From Egibacter rhizosphaerae (lineage in GTDB: Bacteria; Actinomycetota; Nitriliruptoria; Euzebyales; Egibacteraceae), in the NCBI RefSeq assembly GCF_004322855.1, contig NZ_CP036402.1:3224001-3288000 (forward strand): a DNA stretch of 64,000 bases, read 5' to 3'. The notes under the pieces were generated by a model, which did not search any database, was not told the DNA's origin, and saw nothing but the letters and a program-made list of their open reading frames with translations. Shown in pieces: positions 36,701 through 45,143 of the stretch (within the stretch, counting starts at the first letter, position 1; each line of letters starts with the position of its first letter). The position numbers and the translations under genes are program-made.

Positions 36701-39700
36701 TCGAGGCCGTCGATCTCGGCGGTCGCGACGCCGTCCTCCGGGGCGACCGTGGTCGCGTCGCCGTCCCACTCGAACACCACGGACCCGGCGGGCTCGATCG
36801 GCTCGCTGGCGTCGACCTCCACGGCCGCCGTCGCGGTCACCGATCGCCCGAAGGGCGCCTCGTCGGCCGGCTCGAGCGTCAGCCCGGTCGTGGTGGGCGC
36901 GCGGACGGTCACGGCGACGGGATCACTGTCGCCACCGAGGAGCCGGTCGCTGCCCGGGTAGCTCGCGACGAGCTCATGCTCACCCACCGGCAGGTCGTCG
37001 ACGGTCACCGAGGCGGTGCCGCCGTCGAGCTCGACGCTCGTGACGTCGGTCGCGCCGTCGCCGCGAGTGATCGTCACCTCGCCGGCGGGTGTGCCGGCGC
37101 CGGGGTCGTCGACGGTGACGTCGGCGTCGAGGGCGAGGTCGTCGCCGGCCTCGATCGTGCTGGCGTCCGCGTCGAGGTTGACGCTCGTCGAGGCCGGCTC
37201 GACGGTCACCGGGTCGGAGGCCTCGCTCGGCATGAACGTGTCGGTGCCCTCGTAGCTCGCGGTGACCTCAACGGTGTCGACCGGCAGCTCATCGACGGTG
37301 ATCTCCGCGACGCCCTGGGAGTTGAGGCCGGAGGTGTCCAGGGTCGTAGGGCCGTCGCCGAGGTCGGCGGTGAACGTCACCGTCCCGCTGATGACCGGCT
37401 CCCCGTCGGCCCCGACAGTCACCGACAGCGTCACCGTCTCGCCGGCCACCGGAGCGTCCGGGCTCGACGCCAGCGCGGTCTCGGTCGGTGCCCGCACCTG
37501 CACGGCCACCGGCTCGCTGACCGCGGGGGCGTAGGCGTCGCTGCCCTGGTACTCCACCGCGAGGTCGTAGCCCCCCGGCTCGAGCTCGGGGGCGAGCGTT
37601 GCGGTCCCGTCCCCCTCGAGGGTTCCGGTGACGAGCGCCTGCTCGTCGTCGACCTCGACCACTGCGACTTCGCCCGCCGGGGTGCCGGCGCCGGGCGGCG
37701 CCGCGCTGACGGCCGCATCGAGCACCGCTTCCTGTCCCGCGTCGACGACGTGATCGTCGGTGGTCACCGTGACCTCGGTCTCTGCTGCGCCGACGTCGAT
37801 GGTCGTCGAGTCCTCGCTGTCGCTGAATCCCTCGCCCCCCGAGAACGCGGCTGTGATCTCGTGCGCCCCGGTGGGCAGCACCCGATCGACCTCGAGCGTG
37901 GCCGCGCCGTCGTCGGCGTCGACCGGTGCCCCGCCGAGCACCGGGTCCTCCAATCCCGCAGCCGAGAACGTGACGTCGCCCTCGGGTATCGTCGCTTCGA
38001 CCTCGTCGTCGGTGACCACTGCAGTGAGCGTGAACGGCTCGCCGGTCACCACCTGCGACGGCGCCTCGAGCGTCGTGGTGGTCGCGGTAGGTGGCTGCTC
38101 GTGGGCCGAGATCTCGACGACGGCGCTCGCCTCCTGCCCGTCCGGGTCGGTCGCGGTCACCGTCGCGGTGGCGACGTCGGGCTCGTCGAAGGTGACGGTC
38201 GCGGTGATCGGATCGGCGGGCAGGCTGACCTCGCCCGAGCTCGGCGTGACGGTGGGTGCCGGCGCGTCGCCGTTCGTCCCCAACACCTCGATCTCCCAGT
38301 CGAGATCGGCCTCGGGCTGGTCGGTGTGGGCGAGCTCGATGGTCAGCTCGCTGTCGAGCGGTGCGACGCCCTCGTCGGGAGCGGCCTCCACGTCGACCAG
38401 CGGGCCGGGCTCACCGGCCAGGGTGAAGACGATGGGCAGGTCGACGTCGGCCTCGCCGTCCGTGTCGATCGTCACCGGCTCGGCCTGGCCGTCGACCTCG
38501 ACCGCGAAGGCGCCCTCGGGGAGGTCGAAGCCGGCGACGCCGTCGTCGGGGGGAGCCAGCATCCGGTTGGTGACGTAGGCGTCGCCGTCGTCCACGATCG
38601 TGACGTCGGCGTGGTCGATGGGCGTTCCATCGGTGTCGAGGACCTCGACCACAAGGTTGCGCTCGGCGATCTCGAGGTCGACCGTCACTGGCTCGGCCTC
38701 GCCGGCCTCGACGGTGACGTCGATCCCCGCGGAGGCTCCCCACAGCGGGTCGATGTACTCGGCTCGCACCTCGTACTCCCCGTCCGGCAGCGTGAGCGCG
38801 TAGTCGCCGGTGCTGGGGTGCGCCTGGGTCTGTGCGACCTCCGCGCCGGTGTCGGCGTCGTGGGCGAGCACTCGCGGAGCGTCGCCAACGAGATGCGCGT
38901 CGAACGGGTCGCTGACGGTTCCGGTCACCGTCGCCGGGCCCACCCCGATCGTGAGCGGCATCTCGGGGGCGATGACGTCGGTGCCGTCGACCTCGAGCTC
39001 GACCGGATCTGTGGGTGCGAGGGGTGTGCCACTGGTCGGCGTCGCGACCAGCTCGACGGCCGCTTCGTCGACGAGGAGTGCGAAGTAGCCCTCGTCGTCG
39101 ACGGAGCCCTGTTCGAGCTGCGAGCCCTCGTCGTCGTGGACCCGCACGGTCATGTTCGACAGCTCGTCCCCGTCGGCACCATCGACGGCGTGCAACTGCC
39201 CGTGGACGTTCGCGGGCACGAGGTCGAGGTGGATCGGTGGCGCGGGCGTCACCTCGCCACCGTCGACCTCGATCTCGACGCTCGTGTCCTCGCCAACGAC
39301 GTCTTCGTGCTCGAACTCGCTGACCCACGGCTGCAGGCGGTAAGTGCCATCGGGCAGCGCCAGCCCGAAGTGGCCTTCGTCGTCGGTCCTCCCGTGGCCG
39401 TCGGGATGCGGCTCGAAGCTCTCGGTCTGCTCGTTGTACACCTCGGCCTCGACCTCGACATCGGCGAGCGGCTCCCGGTCGCTGCTGCGCACCAGGCCGT
39501 GGACGTTCGCGTCGGGGATCTCGAGCTCGACGGGCATCTCCGGCTCAACGTCGGCCCCGTCCACCTCGACGGTCACGGGGTCGCTGTCGCCCATCGGCGA
39601 GTCGAACGGGGCGAAGGCCTGCAGCTGGTAGTCACCGTCGCGTGGGGTGAACGCGAACGCGCCGTCGTCCTCGGTGGAGACCCCCATGACCGGGTCGTCC

Positions 39701-40746
39701 TCCCCGGCCCTGATGAGCTCGACGAAGAAACCTTCGAGCGGCGCGCCGCCCGTGTCGACGACCGTGCCGCGAACCGGAGCCTCGTCGAGGAGCGCGAGGT
39801 CGTGCGGCGCGGGTGGGTCCACCCCGTCCCCCTCGACCGAGACGGCCACGGGTGCACTGGGGACGGCGTTCTCCGCGAGGTCGCTGTAGGGCATGGCCTG
39901 TAGCACGTAGTCGGCGTCCGGTGGCGACGCGACGAAGCGCCCCGTGCGGTCGACGTCGAGGTCGGTGTGGAGTTGGGGGTCAAGGCCCTCCTCGTGGAGC
40001 TGTACGCTTACGTGGTCTCCGGCAACATCGCCATCGGGGGTCTCGACGGTGCCGTGGAGCAAGGGCTCGTCGACTGGCTCCTCGACGTCCGCGGGGGTCG
40101 CCTCGCCGTCCTCGACGGTGACCGTCACCCAGCGGGTCGCATCCCCCCACACGAAGCCGTCCTCGTCGGCGAGCCGCTCCTTGGCGTAGAGCAGATGCGT
40201 GCCGTCGGGCAGCCTCAGTTCGACGTCCTGGAACGATGTTAGGTCGTGGTGCACACGGGAGAACGTTGGATCGGCGGTGTCGACCGGCAGTGCCCGGACG
40301 GTCCCGGCAGCGTCGCTGGCGGTCCCGCTCACCGAGAGCGTGACGTTCGGTGCCTGCAGCTGGAGTTCGATCGTCGCGGGGGCGTCGACGAGGTCCCCTT
40401 CGGCGACGCTGAACGTGGTCGCAGCGGAGCGCAGCAATTCCCCCGGGCCCCCGCCTTCGCCGACGACGGTCCAGTCGGCGTCGGCCTCGAGATCCACCTC
40501 GACGTCGAACGTCCCGTCCGCGACGTCGTGGATCGTGTCGCTGCGCCGGTCGCTACCGTCCCCGTGGTCGATCTCTTGGACCACGCGGATCTGCGAGTGC
40601 GCCGGTGTCTCGCCATCGCGATCGACCAGCGTGCCCGAGAGCGTGACCTCGTCGGCGCTCGCGCTGCTCATCCCCGCGGTGAGCAGCGCGCCGGCCGCCA
40701 ACCCTGCCGCCGCGCTGAGCCGTCGCCGCGTGTTCCCCTGCGCCAT
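30745..40746 (-). CDS. giant multidomain surface protein with embedded lipase and CW_binding_2 anchor
   Basis: 3333 aa from ATG 40746, with AGGAG 5 bp upstream and a signal peptide (LSAAAGLAAGALLTAGMSSASA). About eight carboxypeptidase-regulatory-like beta-sandwiches (~32-770) come first. Next are many Ig-like Big_3_5-type repeats (~850-1600; recurring 'AGTPAGEVTI..DG' and 'VGEHELVASYPGSD'), then PKD-type domains (AWEFGDGHSAEG). An alpha/beta-hydrolase domain (about 2350-2620) contains VVLAAGLFSR and nucleophile S2510 in GHSLGG. Carboxypeptidase-regulatory-like repeats and three CW_binding_2 repeats (~3035-3333) end the protein. It is probably a wall-bound lipase or esterase on a long stalk. 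Confidence 0.85.
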   Translation of the reverse strand: MAQGNTRRRLSAAAGLAAGALLTAGMSSASADEVTLSGTLVDRDGETPAHSQIRVVQEIDHGDGSDRRSDTIHDVADGTFDVEVDLEADADWTVVGEGGGPGELLRSAATTFSVAEGDLVDAPATIELQLQAPNVTLSVSGTASDAAGTVRALPVDTADPTFSRVHHDLTSFQDVELRLPDGTHLLYAKERLADEDGFVWGDATRWVTVTVEDGEATPADVEEPVDEPLLHGTVETPDGDVAGDHVSVQLHEEGLDPQLHTDLDVDRTGRFVASPPDADYVLQAMPYSDLAENAVPSAPVAVSVEGDGVDPPAPHDLALLDEAPVRGTVVDTGGAPLEGFFVELIRAGEDDPVMGVSTEDDGAFAFTPRDGDYQLQAFAPFDSPMGDSDPVTVEVDGADVEPEMPVELEIPDANVHGLVRSSDREPLADVEVEAEVYNEQTESFEPHPDGHGRTDDEGHFGLALPDGTYRLQPWVSEFEHEDVVGEDTSVEIEVDGGEVTPAPPIHLDLVPANVHGQLHAVDGADGDELSNMTVRVHDDEGSQLEQGSVDDEGYFALLVDEAAVELVATPTSGTPLAPTDPVELEVDGTDVIAPEMPLTIGVGPATVTGTVSDPFDAHLVGDAPRVLAHDADTGAEVAQTQAHPSTGDYALTLPDGEYEVRAEYIDPLWGASAGIDVTVEAGEAEPVTVDLEIAERNLVVEVLDTDGTPIDHADVTIVDDGDAYVTNRMLAPPDDGVAGFDLPEGAFAVEVDGQAEPVTIDTDGEADVDLPIVFTLAGEPGPLVDVEAAPDEGVAPLDSELTIELAHTDQPEADLDWEIEVLGTNGDAPAPTVTPSSGEVSLPADPITATVTFDEPDVATATVTATDPDGQEASAVVEISAHEQPPTATTTTLEAPSQVVTGEPFTLTAVVTDDEVEATIPEGDVTFSAAGLEDPVLGGAPVDADDGAATLEVDRVLPTGAHEITAAFSGGEGFSDSEDSTTIDVGAAETEVTVTTDDHVVDAGQEAVLDAAVSAAPPGAGTPAGEVAVVEVDDEQALVTGTLEGDGTATLAPELEPGGYDLAVEYQGSDAYAPAVSEPVAVQVRAPTETALASSPDAPVAGETVTLSVTVGADGEPVISGTVTFTADLGDGPTTLDTSGLNSQGVAEITVDELPVDTVEVTASYEGTDTFMPSEASDPVTVEPASTSVNLDADASTIEAGDDLALDADVTVDDPGAGTPAGEVTITRGDGATDVTSVELDGGTASVTVDDLPVGEHELVASYPGSDRLLGGDSDPVAVTVRAPTTTGLTLEPADEAPFGRSVTATAAVEVDASEPIEPAGSVVFEWDGDATTVAPEDGVATAEIDGLDLGQHDIEAAYAGDDLTGPSDDTASIDVVPATTQTELTVEPIEPVTGEEVELTAAIGAERTAVTEGSVTFERVDANVTDPLGEADVDSQGEASVTTSELPPGTPTVVARYEGPAEFVDSEDDRTLTVEPAATATTLSATPRTVGEGDPIDLDAVVEVDAPGGGTAEGELEIVAVPDEPVATGDLDGGALSVETTELAVGTHELVAEYAGSSAYEPSESDPVEVTVEAVDTDPPEPSLTASPTGGLAPHEVEFDITIEGSTAEAPWVLDTSDGSDPTEGQDSEQVTHTFEEAGSYPVRLTAEDDDGNAASTVVTVEVADPDSLVARGGDDRAVDAGAELTLDGSASTPGPTIADYAWEFGDGHSAEGETVTHTFDEPGTYDVVLTVETAVGVDTDEITVEALDPAPEGLVVEVLGEGQALEGAPVVVEEADGTQRNATTDDDGEAVLRGLPPGEVVVYTGTDEFLPDVAEAEVADDGRGEVTIDLEAGEPLEGEVDAERLDESEIEEHGLDPNDPENQHVWQADINLRVRGFDVGGNVVFGGAGGVFDWDLPDWTCEQDRCSRTIGGYQHVMRFGSTGSGQPGSSREPHLTYIVIPIEGRFLKEFFDVEFTVLNLAPAGFEAKDMTARLPLPEGLSLAPIAGGQSSTVEMGDIPGGEQRTANWVVRGDASGHYDLEATATGVLDPLGATVDVVARAEEPLHVWGADALQLLVEPDEAVWTRNPMGLRLGFENVADIDVYNTQITLLEETENAVYQPRQPRELRLGTIPAGEQVWAPTATLVPAVSGEIVEHESYVSEVAGSEIPDADISTVEPMRPPAETYDLRTFSRREHVVLAWDEVRGADDYELYSTEDLNTQFPDERIDGEEVRERVVAIPREEDKGASEWAVSTSIDGDRELFHPVSRAGATSTPTSPSASLVFTDGQRHLCGGSATLEAAFSDEILDLTGYEIEIAEWEEQSGDLSGRSDTVQLDTFQADDLPDAGLEVRARAQDELGTWGEWGSVTLRPDCPGEDVVVLAAGLFSRVEEGDERWRERFGRPNDTHFESVVGQLTEFGYELGHLGAGPYEEPNRTILEFSYNGANVRQTDEGPIFEPVPYSRRDTVSELQRTASEAARLLDMVDPSEWIGGAIRSTGEEYLDALIEYDRAWYEAHGEWLRFHFVGHSLGGRQVLNIASAAASRADDCEGETTPDGYPCERFEDLVGSVITVNGAVYPATTVQEIDVVSCLTSFNQWWVDRAFDELDRQTVQVRANAERVADPLAKVEKPVVERDLGRIGDSATRVNTLGTPQDSCMPPDVTVADHVHPHVEGSTHTVSGHGLDAHHVLLDGGTPERPTDWMPVRSLIRDRLGPAGGTAPVELDTAPRQGLLRPQALTGGPAEIAGTLTDPGGAPLDGGEVVVLDDADGVDLAPVESDGSFVVEGLAPGQYRVFSNPLVPGQTGGWLGGPELASAERFELEAGETLDLGEIAGEPTHELHVSVEDPDGQAPTGLQVSLRDTATDTAAGRAGVDADGDLTFNGVVAGTYEVTTSAPGWAESSTTVEVPATNSVDLVVEPAPFTAVRVVDGEGDPLPFVDAELRDDQDVVARTVTGVDGVAVFPDVEEETYVAVLSDEEGLYEGVTSSSVEVEGRHGLTRDAIVEVEAEEPESSPGPSPPPGPDDDPEPEEDPEGEPETDLGQLTVSRLSGDDRYETAATIARDAYEGSTDTVYVATGEEFADALTGGPAAHADRAPVLLTRPDRLPEATVDAIDDLAPDRIAVLGGEQAVSGDVTDELEAEAEVERVAGADRFETAAEIATTTFEETAEHAYIATGREFADALAGGVPAAVEGAPVLLVEPDALPEATVEALESLEVETVTVLGGPSAVDPDVIEEVELVVPGEVDRRAGDDRFETAVEIADALDESTEAFVTTGRVFADALAGVPAAAAIGAPVLLVEPDGAPPAAVRDAVAGWPLDAVTVLGGKAAVASETVDALEEIVERRRLDASPVR

Positions 40747-41159
40747 TCGAACTCCTGTTCCGCTAACGGACGGTGGGCCGTCACGGTGTCGCGTCGATGA
40801 CACGAGGGCTCGGCGCTGCGATCGACGAGCCCCGCGACCAAGCGATCGTCGTGACGGCCAGGAGGGCGCGCATGGGGGGTAGTACGGGATCCTCGGCGGG
40901 GCCGCCGCGCTCGCGAGCGCGCCCTACCTCGGCGAGGCGCCCGCCCCGCTGACGGTGACCGGGTCCTTGCCCCGGGCGACGGGATCGACGTGGCAGCGGC
41001 CGACGTCCAGGCCGCCGACGACCTCGTTGTCGCACCGACGAAGCGAGCTCGGATAGGCTGCTCGAGAATCTCCCAACGCTCGACCGCGACCTGGCAGACG
41101 GTGCGTTCGTCGGCTTCGAGGGACCCTGACCGTCCAGTTCGGGGAGCCGGTCGTCGCCG

Positions 41160-41272
41160 AGGGCGACCGGCTCGACCGTCTGGCCGCCGAGCAGCGCGCC
41201 CGCGCCGCGGTCGAGCGCGTCCGCCGAGAGCTGGAGGCCGCCGGAGCATGATCACCGCGCCCCCACGCCACC
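41160..41272 (+). pseudogene. AbiEi C-terminus / AbiEii start relic
   Basis: DRLDRLAAEQRARAAVERVRRELEAAGA followed by an overlapping ATGATCACCGCGCCC closely matches the AbiEi/AbiEii junction at 50785-50872. Only this junction survives; the AbiEii frame ends after about 13 codons. The rest of 40747-41496 shows no recognisable gene. Confidence 0.65.
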
Positions 41273-41496
41273 CGATTCCGACTCACTAGCCGCAAGGGCG
41301 GTGAAGAGCGGGGTAACTCGGCAACACCGTCGGCCGGTGGGGCAGCGGTCGTTACCGGTCCACGCAGGGCGCTCGAGCCGGACAACGGCGACCTCGGGCT
41401 CGGCTGCTAGACACTGCGGTTAACTCGATCTGGGCACGGTCGATGGTGACGGGCGGGATCCCGAAGGTGGTCGAGACACGTACTCGGGGGAGGCCA

Positions 41497-43593
41497 ATGC
41501 GAACGAGGCAGCGGGGAACGCGGGCGCTGGGGGTCCTCATCGGAGCGATCGCCCTGACGTTGGTAGGCGTGCCCGACGAGGTGCGCGCGGACGACGAGAC
41601 GCCCGGCGACCGGAACGATTGGCTCGGCGCCTTGAACGCCTTCCGGGCGGCCGGGGGTCTCGACCCGGTCGAGGAGGAGCCTGCCTGGTTGGATTCCCTC
41701 GAGGCGGGCGGGCGCTACGTGGTGGAGGAGAACCACTTCACCCACTACCCCGACGAGGACAGCGAGTACTACTCGGAGGCGGCCGCCGAGGGGCTTCACA
41801 GCAACCTCATCACGCCGGCGCGCTCGCCGGCGACGAGCATCGAAGGGTGGATCGGCTCGCCGGGGCACGCCGCGAACGCCCTGCACCCGACCTTGGAGCG
41901 GGTCGCCTACCTGGGGTACAAGGACGAGGACAGCGCCGACATCACGAGCGTGGCGCTGCTCGACGTCATGCGCGGTCGCGACGGCTCGCCGCCGGGCGAG
42001 CCGCTGCTGTGGCCGGCCGACGAGGCTCGGGTGCCGCTGCGCGACTCGGGGGACTCGTGGAAGCTCGATGGCTGCGAGAGCGAGGGCTTCTTCGCGGTGG
42101 TGTACCCGTCCGGCGACGGTGAGGCCGACGTCGCCTCCACCTCGTGGGTCGATGCGGACGGCGAGGAGGTGGCGCACTGCGCCACCCGCGACCTGCTCGA
42201 TATCGACGGCGGGCCTCGCGGGGAGTGGCCGAGCGCGGCGTTCGTCGGCACCGAGGAGCCGCTCGAGTTCGGTCGCGAGTACGAGCTCGAGGTCCGGCTC
42301 GAATCGGGGGAGGAGCTGTCCTCAACGTTCGAGATCGCGTGGCCCTCCGAGGTGGACGGCTACCCGGCGCCGTTCCCCAAGCCGAAGTGGGCCGAGCCCG
42401 AAGCCGAGCTCGAGGTGCGCGAGCGTGAACCGGACGCCGTCGTGGTCGAGCGCCCGGACGTCGAGGGCCTTCGCGGCCTCGAGGTCGTCGTCGACGGAGA
42501 GGCGCGGCGCGCTCCCTTCGTCCTTGACGATATCTCGATCAGCGGGCTCGAACCCGATACCGAGCACCACATCGAGCTGGTCGCGCTGGCCGAGGACGGC
42601 AGCCCGGTGCCCGGTCCCGCCGGCAGCGTGACGACGCCGCCCGAGCCGGAGACGCACCGGCACGCCGCCGAGGAGCGGGTCGGGACCGCCCTCGAGGTTG
42701 CCGACGAGGCGTTCCCCGACGGTGCCGACACGGTCGTGCTCGTCAGTGGTGAGGACGCTGCGGACGCGCTCGCTGCTACGCCGTTGGCGGCCGCGGTGGA
42801 CGCGCCGCTGCTGCTGACCCGCGCGGGCTCCGACGGGACCCTCGAGCCGGCGGTGCGCGATGCGGTCGAAGCGCTCGGCGCTGATGAGGCGCTGGTGGTC
42901 GGGGGCGATGCGGTCGTCGGGCCGTCCGTGGTCGACAACCTCGACGCGGCCGGGCTCGACGTCGCCCGACTCGCGGGCTCCGACCGGTTCGCGACGGCCG
43001 CCCTGGTCGCCGACGAGGTCGCCGACCGCGGCGGCTCGACCGACGACGCGCTCCTCGCCGCCAGCGACCCCGGCGACCCGGACGCGGGCTGGCCAGACGT
43101 GCTCGGCGCGGGTCCCTACGCGGCGCTCGACGAGCCCACGCCGATCCTGCTCACCGCGCCTGAGCGCCTACCCGACGCCACACGCGAGGCCGTGGCCGAT
43201 CGCGGCACGGTCGAGGTCGTCGGGGGCACCGGCGTCGTCGACGAGGGCGTTGCTGCCGAGCTCACCGCTCTGGGCGCCGACGTGACGCGCCTGGCGGGCG
43301 CGGACCGCTACGAGACCAACCGCCACCTCGTCGAGGCTGCGATCGCCGCTGGCGCTGACGGGGACGTCGTGTGGCTGGCCAGTGGCAACGGATTCGCCGA
43401 CGGCCTCGCCGCGGGCGCTGCTGCGGCCCAGACCGGCGGCGTGGTGGCGCTCGTCCAGGGCGACGAGCCGAGCTGGACCGGCGCGACCCGCCAGTGGCTA
43501 CTCGACGAGGAACCCCAGGCTGTTCACGTCGTGGGCGGCCCCACTGCCGTGGCACCCGAACTCGTCGATGCCTTGCGGCCCGACCGTCCGTAG
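41497..43593 (+). CDS. secreted CAP-domain protein with CW_binding_2 repeats
   Basis: 698 aa from ATG 41497, preceded by GGGGGAGG. A signal peptide (LGVLIGAIALTLVGVPDEVRA) is followed by a CAP/SCP-PR1 domain (about 38-170: LNAFRAAGGL, ENHFTHYPDED, SIEGWIGSPGHAANAL, VAYLGY). Beta-sandwich regions cover ~180-390, including an FN3-like unit, and three CW_binding_2 repeats cover ~395-698. CAP domains in bacteria are secreted, with varied or unknown activities. The anchor matches the other surface proteins here. Confidence 0.88.
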   Translation: MRTRQRGTRALGVLIGAIALTLVGVPDEVRADDETPGDRNDWLGALNAFRAAGGLDPVEEEPAWLDSLEAGGRYVVEENHFTHYPDEDSEYYSEAAAEGLHSNLITPARSPATSIEGWIGSPGHAANALHPTLERVAYLGYKDEDSADITSVALLDVMRGRDGSPPGEPLLWPADEARVPLRDSGDSWKLDGCESEGFFAVVYPSGDGEADVASTSWVDADGEEVAHCATRDLLDIDGGPRGEWPSAAFVGTEEPLEFGREYELEVRLESGEELSSTFEIAWPSEVDGYPAPFPKPKWAEPEAELEVREREPDAVVVERPDVEGLRGLEVVVDGEARRAPFVLDDISISGLEPDTEHHIELVALAEDGSPVPGPAGSVTTPPEPETHRHAAEERVGTALEVADEAFPDGADTVVLVSGEDAADALAATPLAAAVDAPLLLTRAGSDGTLEPAVRDAVEALGADEALVVGGDAVVGPSVVDNLDAAGLDVARLAGSDRFATAALVADEVADRGGSTDDALLAASDPGDPDAGWPDVLGAGPYAALDEPTPILLTAPERLPDATREAVADRGTVEVVGGTGVVDEGVAAELTALGADVTRLAGADRYETNRHLVEAAIAAGADGDVVWLASGNGFADGLAAGAAAAQTGGVVALVQGDEPSWTGATRQWLLDEEPQAVHVVGGPTAVAPELVDALRPDRP

Positions 43594-43839
43594 TAGCCGT
43601 TCGCCTCGACGGCGGGCCCTTCCTCGCCGGATGCCGCCGGCGCTGAGGCTCCACCGAGCACCGGGCCTGCGCCGAGCTGCTGGCCCACACTCGCGGCCCC
43701 GTGGTCGTCGACGGCAGCATCACCAGCCACCCGCCCGATCCGCGCGTGCACGGCGTCATCAAGACCCACACCGGCCGCTGGCTGGACGACGAGAGCGTGC
43801 TCTACCAGCTGCGTGGCGAGCAGCGCACCGGCGCGTTCC

Positions 43840-44019
43840 GAACGGTCGATTGTCGATCTCTACCGGCTGCGCCACCTCGAAGGCCTCGAACTCGCTCGCG
43901 AGGCGCTGCGAGCGTGGCTGCGGCGCCCCGGTGCGCAGCCCGCCGCGTTGCTCGAGCTCGCCGGTGCCTTCCCCGCCGCCGGCGGGCAGCTGCGCGCTGA
44001 CCTTGAGGTGCTGTTGTGA
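43840..44019 (+). pseudogene. AbiEi antitoxin C-terminal relic
   Basis: SIVDLYRLRHLEGLELAREALRAWLRR...LLELAGAFPAAGGQLRADLEVLL is the typical end of an AbiEi-family type IV antitoxin. No N-terminal part is present. Just upstream (43670-43840) another short coding remnant (VVDGSITSHPP...GVIKTHTG...RGEQRTGAF) joins it; its family is uncertain. Confidence 0.65.
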
Positions 44020-44270
44020 GCCGCCACGATCCCAGCGGCGCCCTGCGCCAGTACCGTGCGCTGCAGCGCCACGCCCGCGCCAGCGGCCGGCCCACCGCCG
44101 AGTTGCTGCAGCTGTAGCCCAAGCCATCCGCGAGGACGACGTCTACGCCGGCGTGCGTGTCTCCCTCGACGCCGGACTGGCGACCGCGCAGCTCAAACTC
44201 AAGGTCGACGTCAACGTCGGCGATCCCATCTGGCCCGACCCGCATGCCGCCCGGCTGAGCCGACGCCATC
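44016..44270 (+). pseudogene. AbiEii nucleotidyltransferase relic with internal deletion
   Basis: GTG at 44016 overlaps the AbiEi stop. The frame reads SRHDPSGALRQYRALQRHARASGRPTAELLQL and stops, then the next frame resumes as AIREDDVYAGVRVSLDAG...LKVDVNVGDPIWPDP. Intact AbiEii proteins have roughly 100 or more residues, including the GGxxL nucleotidyltransferase motif, between these parts. It is an internally deleted and frameshifted gene. Confidence 0.7.
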
Positions 44271-44379
44271 TGACAGCGGCTGACCCGACGGGCAGCACCA
44301 CCCAAGCCCCTGTGGCCGTCACCCGACGGCCACAGGCCTCCCAGCGGTGATGGTTGCCCGAACCGGACCCTTGGGGGTA

Positions 44380-44394
44380 CGGTTTCGGAAACCG
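44380..44394. promoter_or_regulatory. palindromic operator candidate
   Basis: CGGTTTCGGAAACCG is a perfect 15-bp palindrome 45 bp before the HTH gene start, with TAATAT (44418-44423) downstream as a possible -10 element. Autorepression by the HTH protein is plausible. Confidence 0.5.
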
Positions 44395-44438
44395 GTCGTC
44401 TATAGATGCGGTTCCTGTAATATCGAGCGGATGATGGC

Positions 44439-45143
44439 ATGCAGGACCTTCGCGACGTGATGCCGCTTGCTGATGCCGCCGGCCGGCTGGCCATGCCTGC
44501 GGCCAAGCTGCGGGGCCGCATCCGCGCCGGCGAGTTGGCCGCACGGCGCCAGGCCGGCCGGTGGATGGTGCCGGTCAGCGAAGTGCGGCGCCTCGAAGGG
44601 CTGCCACGCCCCGAGGGGCGGCCCTACTCGCCTGAGGCAGCCTGGGCGATGCTGACGATGCTTTCCGGCCATCCGGTTGCGCTGGCGCCCCCTCGCCGGT
44701 CGCAGCTGCGCCGCCATCTTCGTGAGCGCGGTATCGATGAGCTGGCCGGACGGCTGCGCCGACGAGCCAGCCGACGGCCGGGGTTCGTCCACCCCTCCAA
44801 GCTCGACGCCCTGGCCAGCGATCCGCGTACGGTGGTCACCGGTTGGGCCGGCGCCGAGCAAGTGGGCGCGCCGCTGCGCTCGACCCAGTCCGAGCCGACC
44901 GAGGTCTATGTCCATCAGCCCGACCTCGAGGCCCTGCTGGTCGACTACGCCGTCGCCGACGCCGTGGAGGTCGCCAACGTCGTGCTGCAGGTGGTCGCCG
45001 ACCGGCTGGTGATCCCACAGCAGCAGGGCACCGCGACGGCGCCGGTCGTCGGGCTCGATCTTCTCGAGTCCGGAGACCCTCGTGGGCGGCAGGCCGGGCA
45101 CGGCATGTTCGCCGACGCGGTGGCAGCCTTCCGTGAGCGCTGA
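44439..45143 (+). CDS. HTH antitoxin-like protein of an HTH/nucleotidyltransferase pair
   Basis: 234 aa. The N-terminus is an excisionase/MerR-like helix-turn-helix (PLADAAGRLAMPAAKLRGRIRAGELAARRQAGRWMVP); the rest is a conserved partner domain. It resembles the 54309-55007 gene in layout (HTH, then 'GRPYSPEAAWAML', then 'RSQLRRHL'). It overlaps the following nucleotidyltransferase gene by 11 bp, typical of antitoxin-toxin pairs of the nucleotidyltransferase type. It probably represses its own operon through the upstream palindrome. Confidence 0.7.
   Translation: MQDLRDVMPLADAAGRLAMPAAKLRGRIRAGELAARRQAGRWMVPVSEVRRLEGLPRPEGRPYSPEAAWAMLTMLSGHPVALAPPRRSQLRRHLRERGIDELAGRLRRRASRRPGFVHPSKLDALASDPRTVVTGWAGAEQVGAPLRSTQSEPTEVYVHQPDLEALLVDYAVADAVEVANVVLQVVADRLVIPQQQGTATAPVVGLDLLESGDPRGRQAGHGMFADAVAAFRER

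Noticed and set aside
33454-39903. A 2149-codon open frame on the plus strand opposite the giant surface protein
   Set aside because: It is antisense to a protein with clear domains and a signal peptide. Its composition (V/G/L/R/D-rich, no domains) is what GC-rich antisense frames give, and no RBS was seen.
43594-43840. A functional gene encoding the VVDGSITSHPP... segment
   Set aside because: Only about 50 residues with no start or RBS, running into an AbiEi fragment. Resemblance to a nuclease-like protein is too weak to name.
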